DNA of 64,000 nt from Anolis sagrei (Eukaryota > Chordata > Lepidosauria > Squamata > Anolidae): positions 61,943,453 through 62,007,452 of the forward strand of contig NC_090021.1 in the NCBI RefSeq assembly GCF_037176765.1. The letters run 5' to 3'. Below, piece after piece: positions 10,759 through 25,500 of this stretch. The translations under genes and the position numbers were made by a program. Under the pieces are notes generated by a model. That model was not told the origin of the DNA. It made no database searches and saw only the letters and a list, made by a program, of their open reading frames with translations. How positions within the stretch are numbered: the stretch's first letter is position 1; every line of letters begins with the position of its first letter.

Positions 10759-13700
10759 GTGAGTTTTGGGAGAAGAAGGGGAGGCGAAGGAAGGAAGGAA
10801 GAATGTGTTGCCGAAAGTAGATTCCATCTGAACATGAGGAAGAACTTCCTGACTGTGAAAGCTGTTCAGCAGTGGAACTCTCTGCCCCGGAGTGTGGTGG
10901 AGGCTCCTTCTTTGGAAGCTTTTAAACAGAGGCTGGATGGCCATCTGTCAGGGGTGATTTGAATGCAATATTCCTGCTTCTTGGCAGGGGGTTGGACTGG
11001 ATGGCCCATGAGGTCTCTTCCAAATCTTTGATTCTATGAAGGCTTTTGTGAGTTGCTGTGAGTTTTCCGGGCTGTATGGCCATATTCCGGAAGCATTCTC
11101 TCCTGACATTTCGCCCACATCTATGGCAGGCATCCTCAAAGGTTGAGGGTCTGTTGGAAACTAGGCAAATGAGTATTATATATCTGTGAAATGTCCAGGG
11201 TGGGAGAAAGAACTGTCTACTCCCAACAAAGGATTCCCCCAGGCAAGAAGCAGCCAGGCTTTCTAGCTGCAAGGCCATGCAATGCTAGTCAAGGTGGCCA
11301 ATTGCAACATTCACACCTGCCTCCGACAGACAAGAGTTCTTTCTCCCACCCTGGGCATTCCACAGATATAGAAATCTCCCTTGCCTAGTTTCCAACAGAC
11401 CTCACAACCTCTAAGGATGCCTGCCAGGCAAAAAGTATGATAGCTGGGACCCAGTGCTGGTAGCGCTACTCTGGTTGCACAATGCAGCTCTGAATTAGAG
11501 AAGGGAACACGTGCGCCAGACAGCGCACCGAGTGAGAGACGCAGCTGTGGCAGGATAACAGTGAAGTAATGCAACGCAGGTGGGACAGGATAACAGTGAA
11601 GTAATGTAAGAGTGACTGGATTTGATTCATTTTTCACCACTGCTGGTATTTCTCCCCTTCTTCCAATGCAACAACGTTTTTTAACGTGTTTGCATGCGAT
11701 CTCTGGATAGCCTACATCAGTATGTTTTGTTGTTTCTCCTCCCCCTTTCTACCTTGCAAAGGATCTCTGGATAGCCTACATCAATATGCTTGGCTGTCCC
11801 CCCTTCTTTCTACCGAACTACCTTGTCGACTCTGTCGTAGCAGTGTCTTTCACTGCATGCAGTTTCTCATGCACATGGTGCTGTGTCTGGCGCACGTGTT
11901 CCCTTCTCTAATTCAGAGCCACATTACGCAATCAGCGTAGCGCTACCAGTACTGAGTCCCAGCTATCATACTTTTGCCATCTGCCATAGATGTGGATGAA
12001 ATGTCAGGAGAGAATGCTTCTAGAACATGGCCAGACAGCCCAGAAAACTCACAGCAACTCAAGGAAGGAAGCATCCTAACGAAGGATGCAGTTTATAGGC
12101 TTGACTTGCTTTTCCTGGTTTATACTTCTAGTGCAACATCGTGGAGTTGCAGATGTGTGTGAGAATTTCATGGGGTTTTCTTAAGCAAGGTGTGTGTTCT
12201 GGGGGTGTTTCAAGTCAGTTCAAGTCAAGACAAAAAGTGTAAATTGTTGCTACACATTTAAGAAAACAGAAATAATAACCACAGATTATTTACATAACTT
12301 GAAGATAGGTAGATATCAAAGGCACTGAAATAGTTTCAAAACTTTTCATACTTTGGCTCAGTTGTTACTCAGTATGGAGGCTGCAGTCAACGGCCCTTCC
12401 AGACAGGCCCAATATCCTAGGATCTGATCCCAGGTTCTTCTGCTGTAAACTAGATTATATGAGTCTGCACTGGCAGATAATCTGGAATAAACAGAAATCC
12501 TGGGATTTAGGACCTGTCTGAAAAGGCCCCAAGAAATCTGAAGAATAGGGGTGTGTTTACATTGTAGAATTAATGCAGTTTGACACCATTTTCACTGTCA
12601 TAGCTTAATGCTGTGGAATCATGGGATTTGTAGTTTCATAAGGCCTTTAGCCTTGTCTGCTAAATAGTGGTGGTGCTTCAGCAAGCCACAACCATAGGAC
12701 CATGGCAGTCAAAGCAATGTCAAATAACATTAATTCTACAATGTAGGTGCACCCTAGACTTTGGAGGGGCAGTTACAAAGGAACTAAACAATTTCTGTCA
12801 CCAAGTATTGAAATTAGAATTGTCTGAGCCATTGTATTTGCTGCTGTATTTCTATGTATATCTGTCATAACTGGACGGTGAAGAATGCTGGTAGGAATAA
12901 AATCAACTCTTTTGAAAGATTGATGCTTGAGGAGAGTTCTTAAAACACAAATAAGTGTGTCCTACTGCAAATCAGGCTTGAGCAATCCCTAGAAGCCAAG
13001 ATGACCATATCATGAGAACTCACGACTCATTAGAAAAGACAGTGATTTTTTTAAAGGAAGAAGGCAGTAGGAAAAAAGGAAGACTGCATTTCCAGATGGA
13101 TGCTCAATCAGGAAAGCAGTAGTATGGACTCTGCAAGACCTGAGCAGGGCTTTGGTGGCCGGGGTGACTTGGAGGTCTCTCCTTCGTGGGGTCACTATAA
13201 ATCAAAGTCAACTTGAAGGCAGTTAGCAACAATGACAAAGTTGGTATTCATTGGCGATCTCCCATCCAAGTTCTAATAAGGACTGACCCTGCTTAGGTTC
13301 CAAGATCCGGTGGGAACTGATGCCTCCAGGGCAAACTTTCCAAACACATGCTGGTGGAACACTTTTTAGACATGCATCATTTCACAACACAGTTGTTCAG
13401 TTTTATTAGCAAACTGGTAGTTAAGCCAACCCCTTATAAGAGGTAATAAAGATTAAGGAAATGTACAGGGACACGACATATCTCATGAAAATCTTTCATT
13501 TATATTTTTTTAATATATGTTCTATAAAATAATAACATACATTTCCAAGATTTTTGTCATCATTTCTTTTTGCATTCACCTACATACTGCAGCTGACAAA
13601 CACATGTGTTGCGATACACAGTTTAGAAAGCTCTGCTCTATGGTATTTAGGGTACTGGGAAGGTGTGTGGAGGGGTGCTAGGTAAGGGATTTTGCAAGGT

Positions 13701-16700
13701 GCCTAAAGGGATAAGGGGCAGGGTGCAGTTTAACAGGGAGGAAGTGAGAATGATATAAAGAACATGCAGATTATGTCAGGGAAGGCTAGTCTAGACTTTA
13801 CTTGGTAGAATAACATGCCCAGGAGGCAGAAGGTTTGCAGTGTTATGAATGGATGTTATTAGTTAGTTTGTTGATGTATTGCCATGGATAAGGAGGAGTG
13901 ATTGTAGCTTTCTCACCTGCTTATCCTATGCACAGTGATCTACGAGAGGGAAGTGCTTCCATTTGCTGCTCTGCCTCAAGCAGCAAACTGGTGATAGCCC
14001 TGATGCTATAATGGTCCATAGTGCATATACAACTGATGTAAAGTTTTAAAGTAATTAGATCTGGAATATCTTAAGTGCCCAGTAAAGTTGTCAGCAAATT
14101 GAAACCAATTTTCTTTGATTTCAGAATTTAAGAGCTAGAAAATGTGCTTGGTATGGCAACTAAGGGGAATATCCCTCAATACAGCCCTACTTCTGCATCT
14201 GTTTCCAGAGCAAGTTACTGCCAGAAGCCTAATAACCTTCTATGCACTTCTATTCAATCAGTTGTGTCGATGTTGAGTACTATTTATTTATTTATTTATT
14301 TATTTACTTCGCTTGTATACCGCTCTTCTCAGCCCTACTATGGGTTTTCTGGGCTGTATGGCCATGTTCCAGAAGCATTTTCTCCTGACATTTCACCCAC
14401 ATCTATGGCAGGCATCCTTAGAGGTTGAGGGGGCATTCCACAGATATATAAACCTCAATTGCCTACTTTCCAACAGACCACACAACATCTGAGGATGCCT
14501 GCCATAAATGTGGGTGAAATGTCAGGAGAGAATGCTTCTGGAACATGGCCATGCAGCCTGGAAAACTCTCAGCAACCCAATGATTCCGGCCATGAAAGCC
14601 TTCAATAACACAATGAGGACTATGTTTGTGTACGTGAAAGAGAATATTCTGTGATGATGAGAGCTGCTCTGATGGGAACTTCTTCCTCTTTCCCCATCCC
14701 CAGTATAGAAGTGATCTGGATAATCTGAAAACATTGAAATAACTATAATTCTGTCTGTATAGGATTAAGTTCATATGTGACTTAGTAAGAATAGATAAAA
14801 AAGAATGTGATAATTAATTTTGATAAATGAAGGGTTTGATAAGTGAGCTTTAGATAACATTATCTGATATTAAAGTTCCAGATTACTGTACACTTACATA
14901 TTAAAAGATTTGGTTCAGTTCAGTATAAATGATTGCATTTGCTGTGAAGATAAAATGTGATATGCGTCACCCTTAGGTTTTATGGTTGCAATTGATCGCT
15001 GTTTTTCAACACAAGCCTTCTAACTTCGAAAGGGCTGATTTCACACTATATTTAACAGATCTTTTGCTTATCTCTGTGATTCTACTTTGATGCTGTACAA
15101 ACTATTGGCTTACTTACTTTTTTCTTTTAATTTTGTTTTAACCTTTTTTCATAATTCAACTTTTTCTTTATGTTGTTGTTCATTCGTTCAGTCATCTCCG
15201 ACTCTTCGTGACCTCATGGACCAGCCCACGCCAGAGCTCCCTGTCAGCCGTCACCACCCCCAGCTCCTTCAAGGTCAGTCCAGTCACTTCAAGGATGCCA
15301 TCCATCCATCTTGCCCTTGGTCGGCCCCTCTTCCTTTTCTTTATAACCCCAGTGTATTGCTTGAACCTGTAACTTCAGTGGAGTATTTATTTAATTGAAA
15401 TATTTATATTCCACTCTATGAATGTTTAAGCTTTTTGAGTCTACCATTACTGTGATCAAAATGTTCCAGTTCTAACCAGCATCATTGGTTCAGACAATAA
15501 TGTTCGTGTCAAGCTACTCTCTTGACCACCTAGAGCAGTGGTTCTCAACCTTCCTAATGCCACAACCCTTAATACATTTCCTGATATTATTATTTTCATT
15601 GCTACTTCATAACAATAATTTTGCTACTGTTATAAATTGTAATGCAAATATCTGCTGTGCAGGGTGTATTTTCATACTGGAAGGGTTTGGTGGGCATTGA
15701 CTTTGAGTTTTGGAGTTGTAGTTCACCTACATCCAGAGAGCACTGTGGACTCAAACAATGATAGATCAGGACCAAACTTGGCACAAATACTCAATATGCC
15801 CAAATGTAGACATTGGTGGAATTTGGGGAAAATAGACCTTGACATTTGGGGGATGTAGTTGCTGGGATTTATAGTTAACATACAATCAAAGAGCATTCTG
15901 AACCCCAGCAACAATAGAATTGGGCCAAACTTCCCACACAGAACCTCCATGCCTTGAAGGAACTCGCTGGCGCGAGCCTCCCTCCCACCTCACACACTCA
16001 CCCTGCGCACCATGCTTTCCTGTGCTGAGCATACCTGCTCTTCCCTCCTCGCATGGAGTCTTAGAAATGGCCCTCCCCTTGGCTGAGAGGCTGGCTGAGA
16101 GGCCGGCTGAGAGGCTAGCCAATCACAGCAGAGGAGGGCTTTTGATGGGAGGTTTTGCCTCTGTTTCCAAAAAGGAAGAGAAGGACAGACGGAGAGATCT
16201 TCAGCCTTCTCTGCCAAAGGGGTTCCTAAGACCATCAAAAATATATGTTTTCTGCGGATCTTTGGCGACCACTCTGAAACTCTTTCACAACCCCTCCCCC
16301 CAGGGATCCTGACCCCCAGGTTGAAAAATGCTGACCTAGAGAGTAGGAATGGAAGCAGAAAGAGGAAGAGAACAAGTGGTTGGCTGAACATCTTCCTGCT
16401 TCCCCCACCATAGAATTCAACTGTGTATGTGCTTAAAACATCAGCGAGAAAGTTCACTTTAATAACTGTAACACTCATAGTAGTTGATAAAAGAGCTAGA
16501 TGGGGCTGCAGTGGGAATAGAACAAGTATAAGTGCTGTCACATCTCTTCATCTTCAAACTATTTTCCCACAGCATTTTATTGTCCTCTAGCCAATATATC
16601 TTCCCAACATAAAAAAACAAAATGAAGGTGATATTTTATAGCCTTTGCTATCTGTACTACTGAACAAAAATATTTTTTTCACCAATTGTGGTCAAATACT

Positions 16701-17125
16701 GCATTTAGTTTTTACTTGTGTTTAGAAATAACTGGAAGTTGAAATACATGAATGAATGCTAGGGTATGCTTGAGTGATCACCCTTTTTGTGCACATGGTT
16801 TTAATTCTCTAATTAAAAGCAGCCATTTTCTGACTTTTTTGTGGATTGTTGAATACAGTGCCAAGATCACAGCCGAATAATTGCATTAGGAAGTATAAAC
16901 AACAACAACAAAAGGTTTTAATTCCATTCAATATGAACTAAAGAGTGATTATGCAATGTGACAACTATGCAATTAAGCACCGGTCATGGAATGAACTGTT
17001 CATAGCACTACAATTTCTGATTAGTACAGACAGTCCCCAAGTTATGAACAAGATAGGTTTTGTAGGTTTGTTCTTAAGCTGAATTTGTATGTTAGTCGGA
17101 ACAAGTACATTTTAAAGTGTAACTC

Positions 17126-17161
<36 letters not shown>

Positions 17162-19476
17162 ATTCATTCTTTAGCTTTGGATAACATAGGGAAAAGTTAA
17201 TACCCTTGTGGTGTTTGTTTTGCAGTCTGTGCCCCTGTTCAGAATATTTCACCTCACTTCTGTCCCTGTGATCATAGGATTTTGAAAAATTTGACTTGTT
17301 GTGGAACCAGGGATTGCTGAGAAAGCTTCAGTGGAGACTCCTTTTCCCCCATGATAACTCTTCCAGGAGTGAATTTCCCTTCTCTTTCTCTCACTTCCCA
17401 TTGTCTCACCCCAATTTGTAACTATGAGTCATTTGTAAATTGGATGTTTGTAACTCGGGGACTGCCTGTACTTAGAAAATGTAGATTAGAGTTCTTTTTG
17501 ATCCGTATTTGCCTTATGTTTTTCCTTACTATTTCATGATTGAGTTCATGAATTTTCTGTCACATTTAGTCACTCCTCATTTCTTTAAAAAAAACAACCA
17601 GGAAAACAAGAAGGATTATATCTAAATTGCAATTTACAGTACCTAGGAGTACATTGTCATTTACAAGACAATTTGTTGAGGATTTGAAGGGGTTGTGGCC
17701 CTCTAAGGTCCAGAAAAGGTAAAAAATGACTCTTGGACTTTCTGTTACAATTAACTAATTTGGCTATTATCCCCATATTGTTGATACTCACATCCTGATG
17801 TCCACTATACATCCACACTTCAGAGATACAATATGTAGTAATTACTGGGCAAAGTGTTTTACATCAGCTTGCAACAACAATAATACACCCTGACCCATAG
17901 GTTGCCATGAAAGAGCTGTTCAACATGAAAGAGCTATTACCTGGTCCCCTGTCTTGCTAATGACTTTTTACAGATATATTACTCTTGAAATGAAATATCC
18001 TAGAAACTTACTCTGCAGATAACTAGAATTAAATTTTCGGACATGACTAGCAACGTGGTTGCTGTATTTGTGGATTTCAAGCAATTGGTTTCATGAACTA
18101 TTACACTAGTCCATAAATGGGTGTGCCATCGACCCATATAAGGGCAACAGCAGACTTGTGGATTAATTTTATAAGATCCTTTCCTAAACAAGTAATGGAA
18201 ACAGAATTGAAAGAGATTACAAATGCCATCCAGTTCAATCCCCTGCCATACAGGAATGTTCAGTCAAAGCACTTCTTACAGATAGCCATCCAGCCTCCAC
18301 TTTAAAACCTCCATAGAAGGAGACTCCACTACTCTCCAAGGTTGTGTAGTCTACTGTCGAACAGCTCTTACCATCAGGAAATTCTTCCTAATGTTTAGGT
18401 GGAATTTCTTCCACTAAATAATAACACTCAATACCATATTCAAACACGGAATTTTCCTTTCCATTGCTGCATCGTAGCCTCCTGATGAGCTGTGACTGGT
18501 ATAAGTCTGGAATCCATCTACACTTACTGCTCCCTGCTGTTGGAGAGCCTGATCATATTTTCATGGGCCTTTTGGATTATCTTGTAAACCACATGGCTCC
18601 GTTCCTATTTAATGTATAGTATGCAGTTAATTCTAAAATACCAGTCTTCTGCTAATATATGATGAAATATTGAAATTTAAATGCAAGTTCTTTTATGAAT
18701 AAAAATGTACAATCATAACAGTAAGACTTTGTAAGGTTTCGGCACATTCCCTGAAGTCAGGCTTTTCACTGTGTATATGTTGTTATTGTCTGCAGAAACT
18801 CTGAGTGAAACTTGAAACTTGTTTGCTGTATAGGCAAGCAGTGAGAATTAAATAAGATGTCGAACGGACAATTTGAGGCTATTTTTAGGGCATTATGGTT
18901 GTCTCAAGAACTTTAATGAATATTTTAAATGTTACAATGGGGTCTGTTAAAAAAGAAAACACCTTTGCTTTTGCTTTCTTATTTTCAGAAATCATGCCAG
19001 AAGCCAGTGGACAAATATATAGAATACGATCCTGTTATCATCTTAATTAATGCTATCTTATGCAAAGCACAAGCTTACAGGCATATTTTATTCAATACAG
19101 AGATAAGTGTAAGTTCCATTTTTTTTCCTTGTCCTCATTTACTGAATGTACTTAGATCTTGTCACAAGCTGACAAGGCAAAATGAAAATACTGAGTTTGG
19201 AGTTGTTTTTTATTATTTCTTTTCCATATTTCTGCTTCTTCTTTCCAATATATTCTTTACTTGTTTTCCTGTTCTAATGACTATGTCTTGTTCATTTCAG
19301 AAAACGAGGAATCTTACATCCCTGCTGTGCTTATACTGTATTACATACTAATTGAATGAATAATAATTGAGTTTGCTCTTGAATTAGACAGGAAGCAGGA
19401 GTGTTTTTGAAAATAGTGCCGTGTTTAAAAAGCTTCCTTATCTAATTCTCGTTGTCTTGCATCAATAGTTATTTTC

Positions 19477-19511
<35 letters not shown>

Positions 19512-22500
19512 GAGGTGGGAAAGAGGTGGGGCATTTTATACACAGAGTTAGCTCCTCATCTCCAAGTTTTATATTCTTCTATTTGTATTTCTTCATGTTG
19601 GGAGAAGAAAATGAGCTTCTTGCATAATGTCAAGTGCAGCTTTTTTTTTTAAAGGGTTGGGTTTTTTTGTTTTTTGTTTTTTTAGTGTTGCATATACCAT
19701 CCTTCAGTGTGGTCATATTTCAGTATAGCTTCTACTTTGTGAATGAGAGTGTTATGGCTATTATGCTCACAGGCTTGTATAGATGCATCAGCTAAGAGTG
19801 CTTATTGTCAGCTTTGGCTGTTATGCCAGCTGTGCCCCTTCCTAAAGCTGGAGGATCTCAAGATGGCAGTGTATACACTAGTAACCTCAAGACTGGACTT
19901 CTGCAATGTGATCTACATTGGATTGTCTCTGTTTCAAGTATAGGAACTTCAGCTACTTCAAAACATGGCAGCCAGTTTGGTAACTGGATCATTTAGGAGT
20001 GATCATTTTTGTTGTTTATTCATTCAGTTGCTTCTGACTCTTCATGACCTCATGGACCAGCCTATGAGGAGTGATCATATTTTATCAATACCTACTGACT
20101 GTCAGTTACTTTCCAGGCAAGGTGCAAAGTGAAGGTTGTTAATTTAAAGCCCTGTATGAGTTGGATTCAGAAAACCTACAGGACCCCCTTTCGTGTATAT
20201 TCTGCCCCATATGCTCAGGTGCTCTGGAAGACACTTAATGTAAGTCAGTCACAACTAGACTGACAACTGTTCTTCAGGGACTTTTCTTCAGCTGTCCCCC
20301 AGACAATGAAATCACCTGCTGGAAGAGATTTGACAGCATGATATGCTGCTCAAGCTCAAAACAGCTCTTAAAACAAATCTCTTCTAGCAGGCTTATCCAG
20401 ATTATTATAAAATTACACATTTTAGAAATTTGGATTAAATGGTTTTATTATTATTTGATTCTATATGCTTTTTATAGATTTATATTATCTTTTAATTATG
20501 TTACATGTTTTATACATTGGAGAGGTGGTTAAAAAAAGAATTTTTGTTGTTGTCATTGATGATAAAAGATTTTGAATGACTTGCCTCCTTCTGATGCTAG
20601 CTGTTTTTCATACTGCAGATTCATGGCAAGCTCTGCATATTTTGTTTGCTCTGTGAAGCTTATATCCGGTGGTTGCAACTACAGGGTTCAAGCCAAAGTC
20701 CTGATCCTGATGATTTAATTAGATATGCCAAAGAATGGGATTTTTATCGAATGTTTGCAATAGCATCTATGGGTAAGATTAAATAGTTGCTAGATATTCT
20801 TTCTAGTATTTTAAAAGTCAAGATAAAACGGGCATTGCAATTTTTAGTAGAAAACAAATGTATTGTTATATCTATTTTATCTCATTGAATTAGTTTGTGT
20901 GATGCAAAGCTGTCAAAACATCACAGGCGTTTGTTGTCTGAATGGGCACACTAGTAGAAATAGTTTTGCATGACTTTAATTTTCCAGTGAAGTATATTGC
21001 TATGAACATTTTCTAGCACTGTATTTTGAACCTAGGCCCATTTCAAATTATTGGCAAGTTATAAGCCTCATGGTCACCTTCACAAAAAGACTTATCAAAA
21101 CGTTATATTTTATAATTTACTGGAACCCTGAATTTCGCCAATCAGTTCCAGATGTGAAATTTTGACTTGAGCTGAAGGTATGCAAATAGCCATATCTATA
21201 ACTATATCTATATTAGTATAGTTCAAAGATTCACAGACAAACGCAAAACAATTGAAGCCCACAGTTAAATTATTTTAGAGATGACTAAAATTTGAAAGAG
21301 AAATAATAGCAAATCCAACTGGATATATGCTAGAACCCATTGAGTAGTAGAGAACCTTCTTTTCTGTAAACATTATGCTCATACAGAACAGACCATTTTT
21401 GGCTTTTCCAAGCAGTGAGAGGCATTTTGTGTTAGAGATCTACCAGTCAGTAACTATTATTTCAGTCTTGGGAAAGATATTTTGCTCCTTAGCTTCCAAA
21501 TTTCTTGGATGAAATTGATTGTAGACCATTTTTGGTTTAGTTTGAGCATAGTTTGAGAACTGAAACACTCTTGGTCCTTATGGTGGATGCTTGATGTTAA
21601 AGAACTAGACTGGAGGAGTGACTTAACTAGATAACTGATAGGAATAGATAATGTAGAACGAAATATGGACTCTGAGTTGGCAAACGCTGAGCTTGAGATT
21701 GGTTTATTGACTGTGATATATACTGATTTTTTTAACTGTCTTAACTGTTTTAATTGCTGTTTTACATGTTTATTTGTATTATTGTGCAGGCATCGAATTG
21801 TGCCTTTTTGTAAGCCATCCTGAGTCCCCCCTCGGGGGTTGAGAAGGGCGGGGTAGAAGTACACGAAATAAATAAATAAGAAATAGACAAAGTAGTTGAA
21901 AATCACTCCAGAGAAGAAAAGTGCCAGTGGGTAAAAAACCTATCAAATAAGTGATAAGGTAGTAGATGCTTTTTTGGATGGGATGTACTTCCATTAATCA
22001 GATTTGCAATATGAGAGTGCTCCAGAGGACAGTTTAGCATCTCAAGTATTCATGTGGTAATTATATTTTTGCATTAGCTTTGTCTGATATTCTGACTATT
22101 TATTTATTTACTTTGCTTATATACCGCTGTATCTCAAGCCCGAGATACTATTGGACCTAGCTATGGACATGCATACCAGGCCATTCCCTGGCATAACTAA
22201 AATTTTGGTTGCTGCCTTTAATGTGTTTAATAGCTTAAGAATTGACTTCACCTTTATGAGTTTGCCTACAGCCAGAATGCTAGTTTTCACATTTAATTCA
22301 ATCCATCATCTACTCCATTCCATGAAACCTCTTGAAATACTCTTTGGGAGTGTACGTAGTAAAATGCCAGAAAGACACCTTGTTTATTATTTATTTATTA
22401 AAGAGCCCCTTTTGGGTGTCCATTGTTTCTCAAAAATGGCTGATTTTTACCTATTTCCATCTCTTTCAGAACAAGCTGCCTTTTTAACTGGCATCTTCAG

Positions 22501-25500
22501 TACTCTGTGGTTAGCAAAATCAGTAGCTCTGAGAACCAAAGAAGATCTCACCTTTCTTCTGAAAGCATTGCTATTATCTAGCTATGGAAAACTTCTACTG
22601 ATTCCAGCTGTTATTTGGGAACATGACTATACTCATTTGAGCCTCAAGCTCATTAAAGTTTTCGTCCTGACATCAAACTCTCAAGCAATTAGAGGTATTT
22701 TTCTAATTGTATTCTGCTAATGTAATAAAGCTGTTAAGTAGGTCATGGTTGCATATATTCATTTAGACCTAGTGCACAGCTGCCAACGGTTTCAGGGCTT
22801 TACCTGTGTGAAACAGTGATAGGCTTTCCATCATTAAGGTATAAAATATTACAGAAGGAATGTTTAAATTGCTGTAATACATTTTTATCTTTATAACTGC
22901 ACTTTATTCTTTTTATAAATTGTTTTTTTGAGTTATTTTAATACTGTGAATTCTTTAATCTTATTTTAATGTCTGCTTTTGTTGTCTTTGGGTGAACTGT
23001 TCTTTTTAAATTATAAGCTGCCTTGAGTCCAAATTTGGGCAGAAAGGTGGGATAAAGGTAAATGTAACACACAAAAAACTTGATTTAGTGAGTTGAAACT
23101 TTCATACAGAGAGATGAAATGCCTGCCATTAATAGATGTAAAATGTATACAGTACACCAAAATAGCAAAGACTAAAAGTATAATCTGGTAGAATTTACAT
23201 TGAGGGTCAAACACAGAGTTGTGAAAATATAAACATTGTGATGCCTTGAGGATTTTTTTTTTAGTTTTGTTACTGAAAAAAGAATGGAAATTTGGAAAAA
23301 TTAGAAATACTGTATATGCAACATGTGCAACACACATTATACTCAAATATATCCTTCTGAATTACCACCATAAACATTTTCATAGCTTTGCATGTAAACT
23401 TCTATTTATTTATTTCTTGCATACGGATGCACTGAGTCCTATTTAAGTATGTATATCTTAAATGCTGACATCTGAGAACTAAGGAAAGAATAAAAACAGA
23501 AGTTTGGTAGTGAACAACAATATTTGTACATAACCAGTCACTTTTTTACCAGTCACTTTCTTAAGAAGTAAACATGTTGAATATTTGAATATAAAGTTGA
23601 ACTCAAGTGTTGAAAAGTCTGAACTCTTCAACATACAAGTAATGAAGCACTCTCACAATATCATTAAGATGCAGAAATGAATCTGAGTCTTTTTTTTTTT
23701 TTTACATGTCTGATGTATCTGTGTTTTCTGATTCTGTAAATAAACTTACATCAAAAACTTTTTACTATGTAATTTCTGGCATTTCAAGTGAGGGAAGTCT
23801 TACTTTAAAAAGCATTTCATTTACTCCTAAATATAAAATACTTCATTTTCCCTCTGCTTCACAGTACTTCCAGTTTTTTGTTTGGGATTTGTTTATTTTT
23901 GCTTTTGGAATGTTAATAAATTCCAGATCTGGCCTTGATGCTCTCTGTTTAAACTTAAAGACCCTCTACTGAGTCTTTAAGAAAGTCAGAGAAAATCACT
24001 TTTGGTCCCAGTGGAATCCACTTGTCTTAATATTTCTTTGCATATTTTCTGCTAATGTCTTTGCATGCTTATTGTGTGAGACATTTGTGTTTCCTCACAT
24101 ACATTCAGATGTCAGTGCTACTTATATATCCAATATTTTCAAGGTTTTTCTGACTTCTTATAAGATTTTGTAAGCCTTCATTTTAAAATAGCATAAACTA
24201 CCTTAAAATGGATTTTAAAACTATCGTTAGTTATTTAAAAGTATCGTTAGCCTTGTTATCACTTGTCTTACAAACAAAAAGGTCTGATAGTATAAATAAC
24301 TGCTTGTGAACATCAGTCTTAGTTGTGCTGAATTAAGAAAAACTTCCTACATGTGTCATCTGTGGCTCCAACCATACTGCCATATAAAATCCAGATTACC
24401 TTATTTAAACTGGATTATATGGCAGTGTAAACTAATATAATCTAGTTCAAAGCAGATAATCTGGATTTTATATGGCTGTGTAGGTGGGGTCTGTGATTTT
24501 ATGATTAGGGGTAACAAACGGTTGAGGAGTTTAATGCTGATTTTAGCTACCTTTTTAACTCATGAGTTCATTAAATGTAAAGCTTCTTTTTAAAAGAAGT
24601 TAATACATGTGCCTTTTCCAATAAAGCAACTCCAATATCTAAAGCCCTGCTATTTCGCTCCTTCGAGGTGGGGAAAATTTCTGTCATTTTGTTGCCAGCA
24701 GTTTCACAAATCCTTCTCAACACAATAGGAGGGTGTTGACAAAGCTACCTGCAGAGCCCGTTTGGTGACATATTAGAGCGGGGTGTCAAATTCATTTTCA
24801 TTGAGGGCCACTCAGCCTAATGGTTGCCTTCAAGGAGCCATTGGATGAAAAATCTGTGAATACATTAAGCCATTATTTAAAAACTTACATAGTAGTCAGT
24901 GCTCTTTAATTTTCACCCAGTTTGGGTTCCCAGATGTTATTGAACAACAACTCCCATCTCTTTTGATTATCTGCCATGCTGACTGGGGATTATGGGAATT
25001 GCAGCCCAACCAGTACTTGTGGTGGGAAGCTTAAAGGACATTTTAAAGTTAAACATCATGCCCACAAGCCTTATATCTAAATTCAAACCCCATTTTCCTG
25101 ACTGAACTGAAGCCTTCCAGATGTTACTGTATTTCAACTCCAGTAAACACTAGTCATGATGTCTAATGATGAGGAATACAGGTATTGTAATTCGGCTTAT
25201 GGAGGGCCACAGAAAATGACAAGGCAGGCCAGATTTGGCCCTCGGGTCTTGAGTTTGACACCTGCGTATTAGAGCAGCACCAGAAATTAGGATCTTGCAG
25301 ATTCACTGAATGCCTGCACTAGTACATTCATTGAGACAGCATTTTCCACTTCTGCCTCTGAGGGAAAATTAGTGAGCCACCTGCTGATCTCTCAGTAGCC
25401 TCTCTCTCCATTGGAGGAACATCCATTTCTACTGCGTTCAGTGATTGTTTGGTCTCCTTTCTAGGGATTGTGCAATACTTCCTTAATTTGATTCATAAAA

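Larger units (their letters stand above)
12067..18988. other. ARV1 intron 1, remainder
   Basis: Between listed elements (12756-13009, 13330-14275, 14613-15170, 16342-17024, 17640-18200, 18480-18988) the sequence is A/T-rich and unique. No exon or RNA gene was recognised. Confidence 0.6.

Noticed and set aside
10561-10962. 133-codon open frame over ARV1 exon 1
   Set aside because: Only 10660-10758 is coding. The right part is intron plus a CR1 fragment, and the left part has no ATG and is promoter.
22151-22720. 189-codon frame over ARV1 exon 4
   Set aside because: The first half is intron. The conserved part starts only after the acceptor at 22469.
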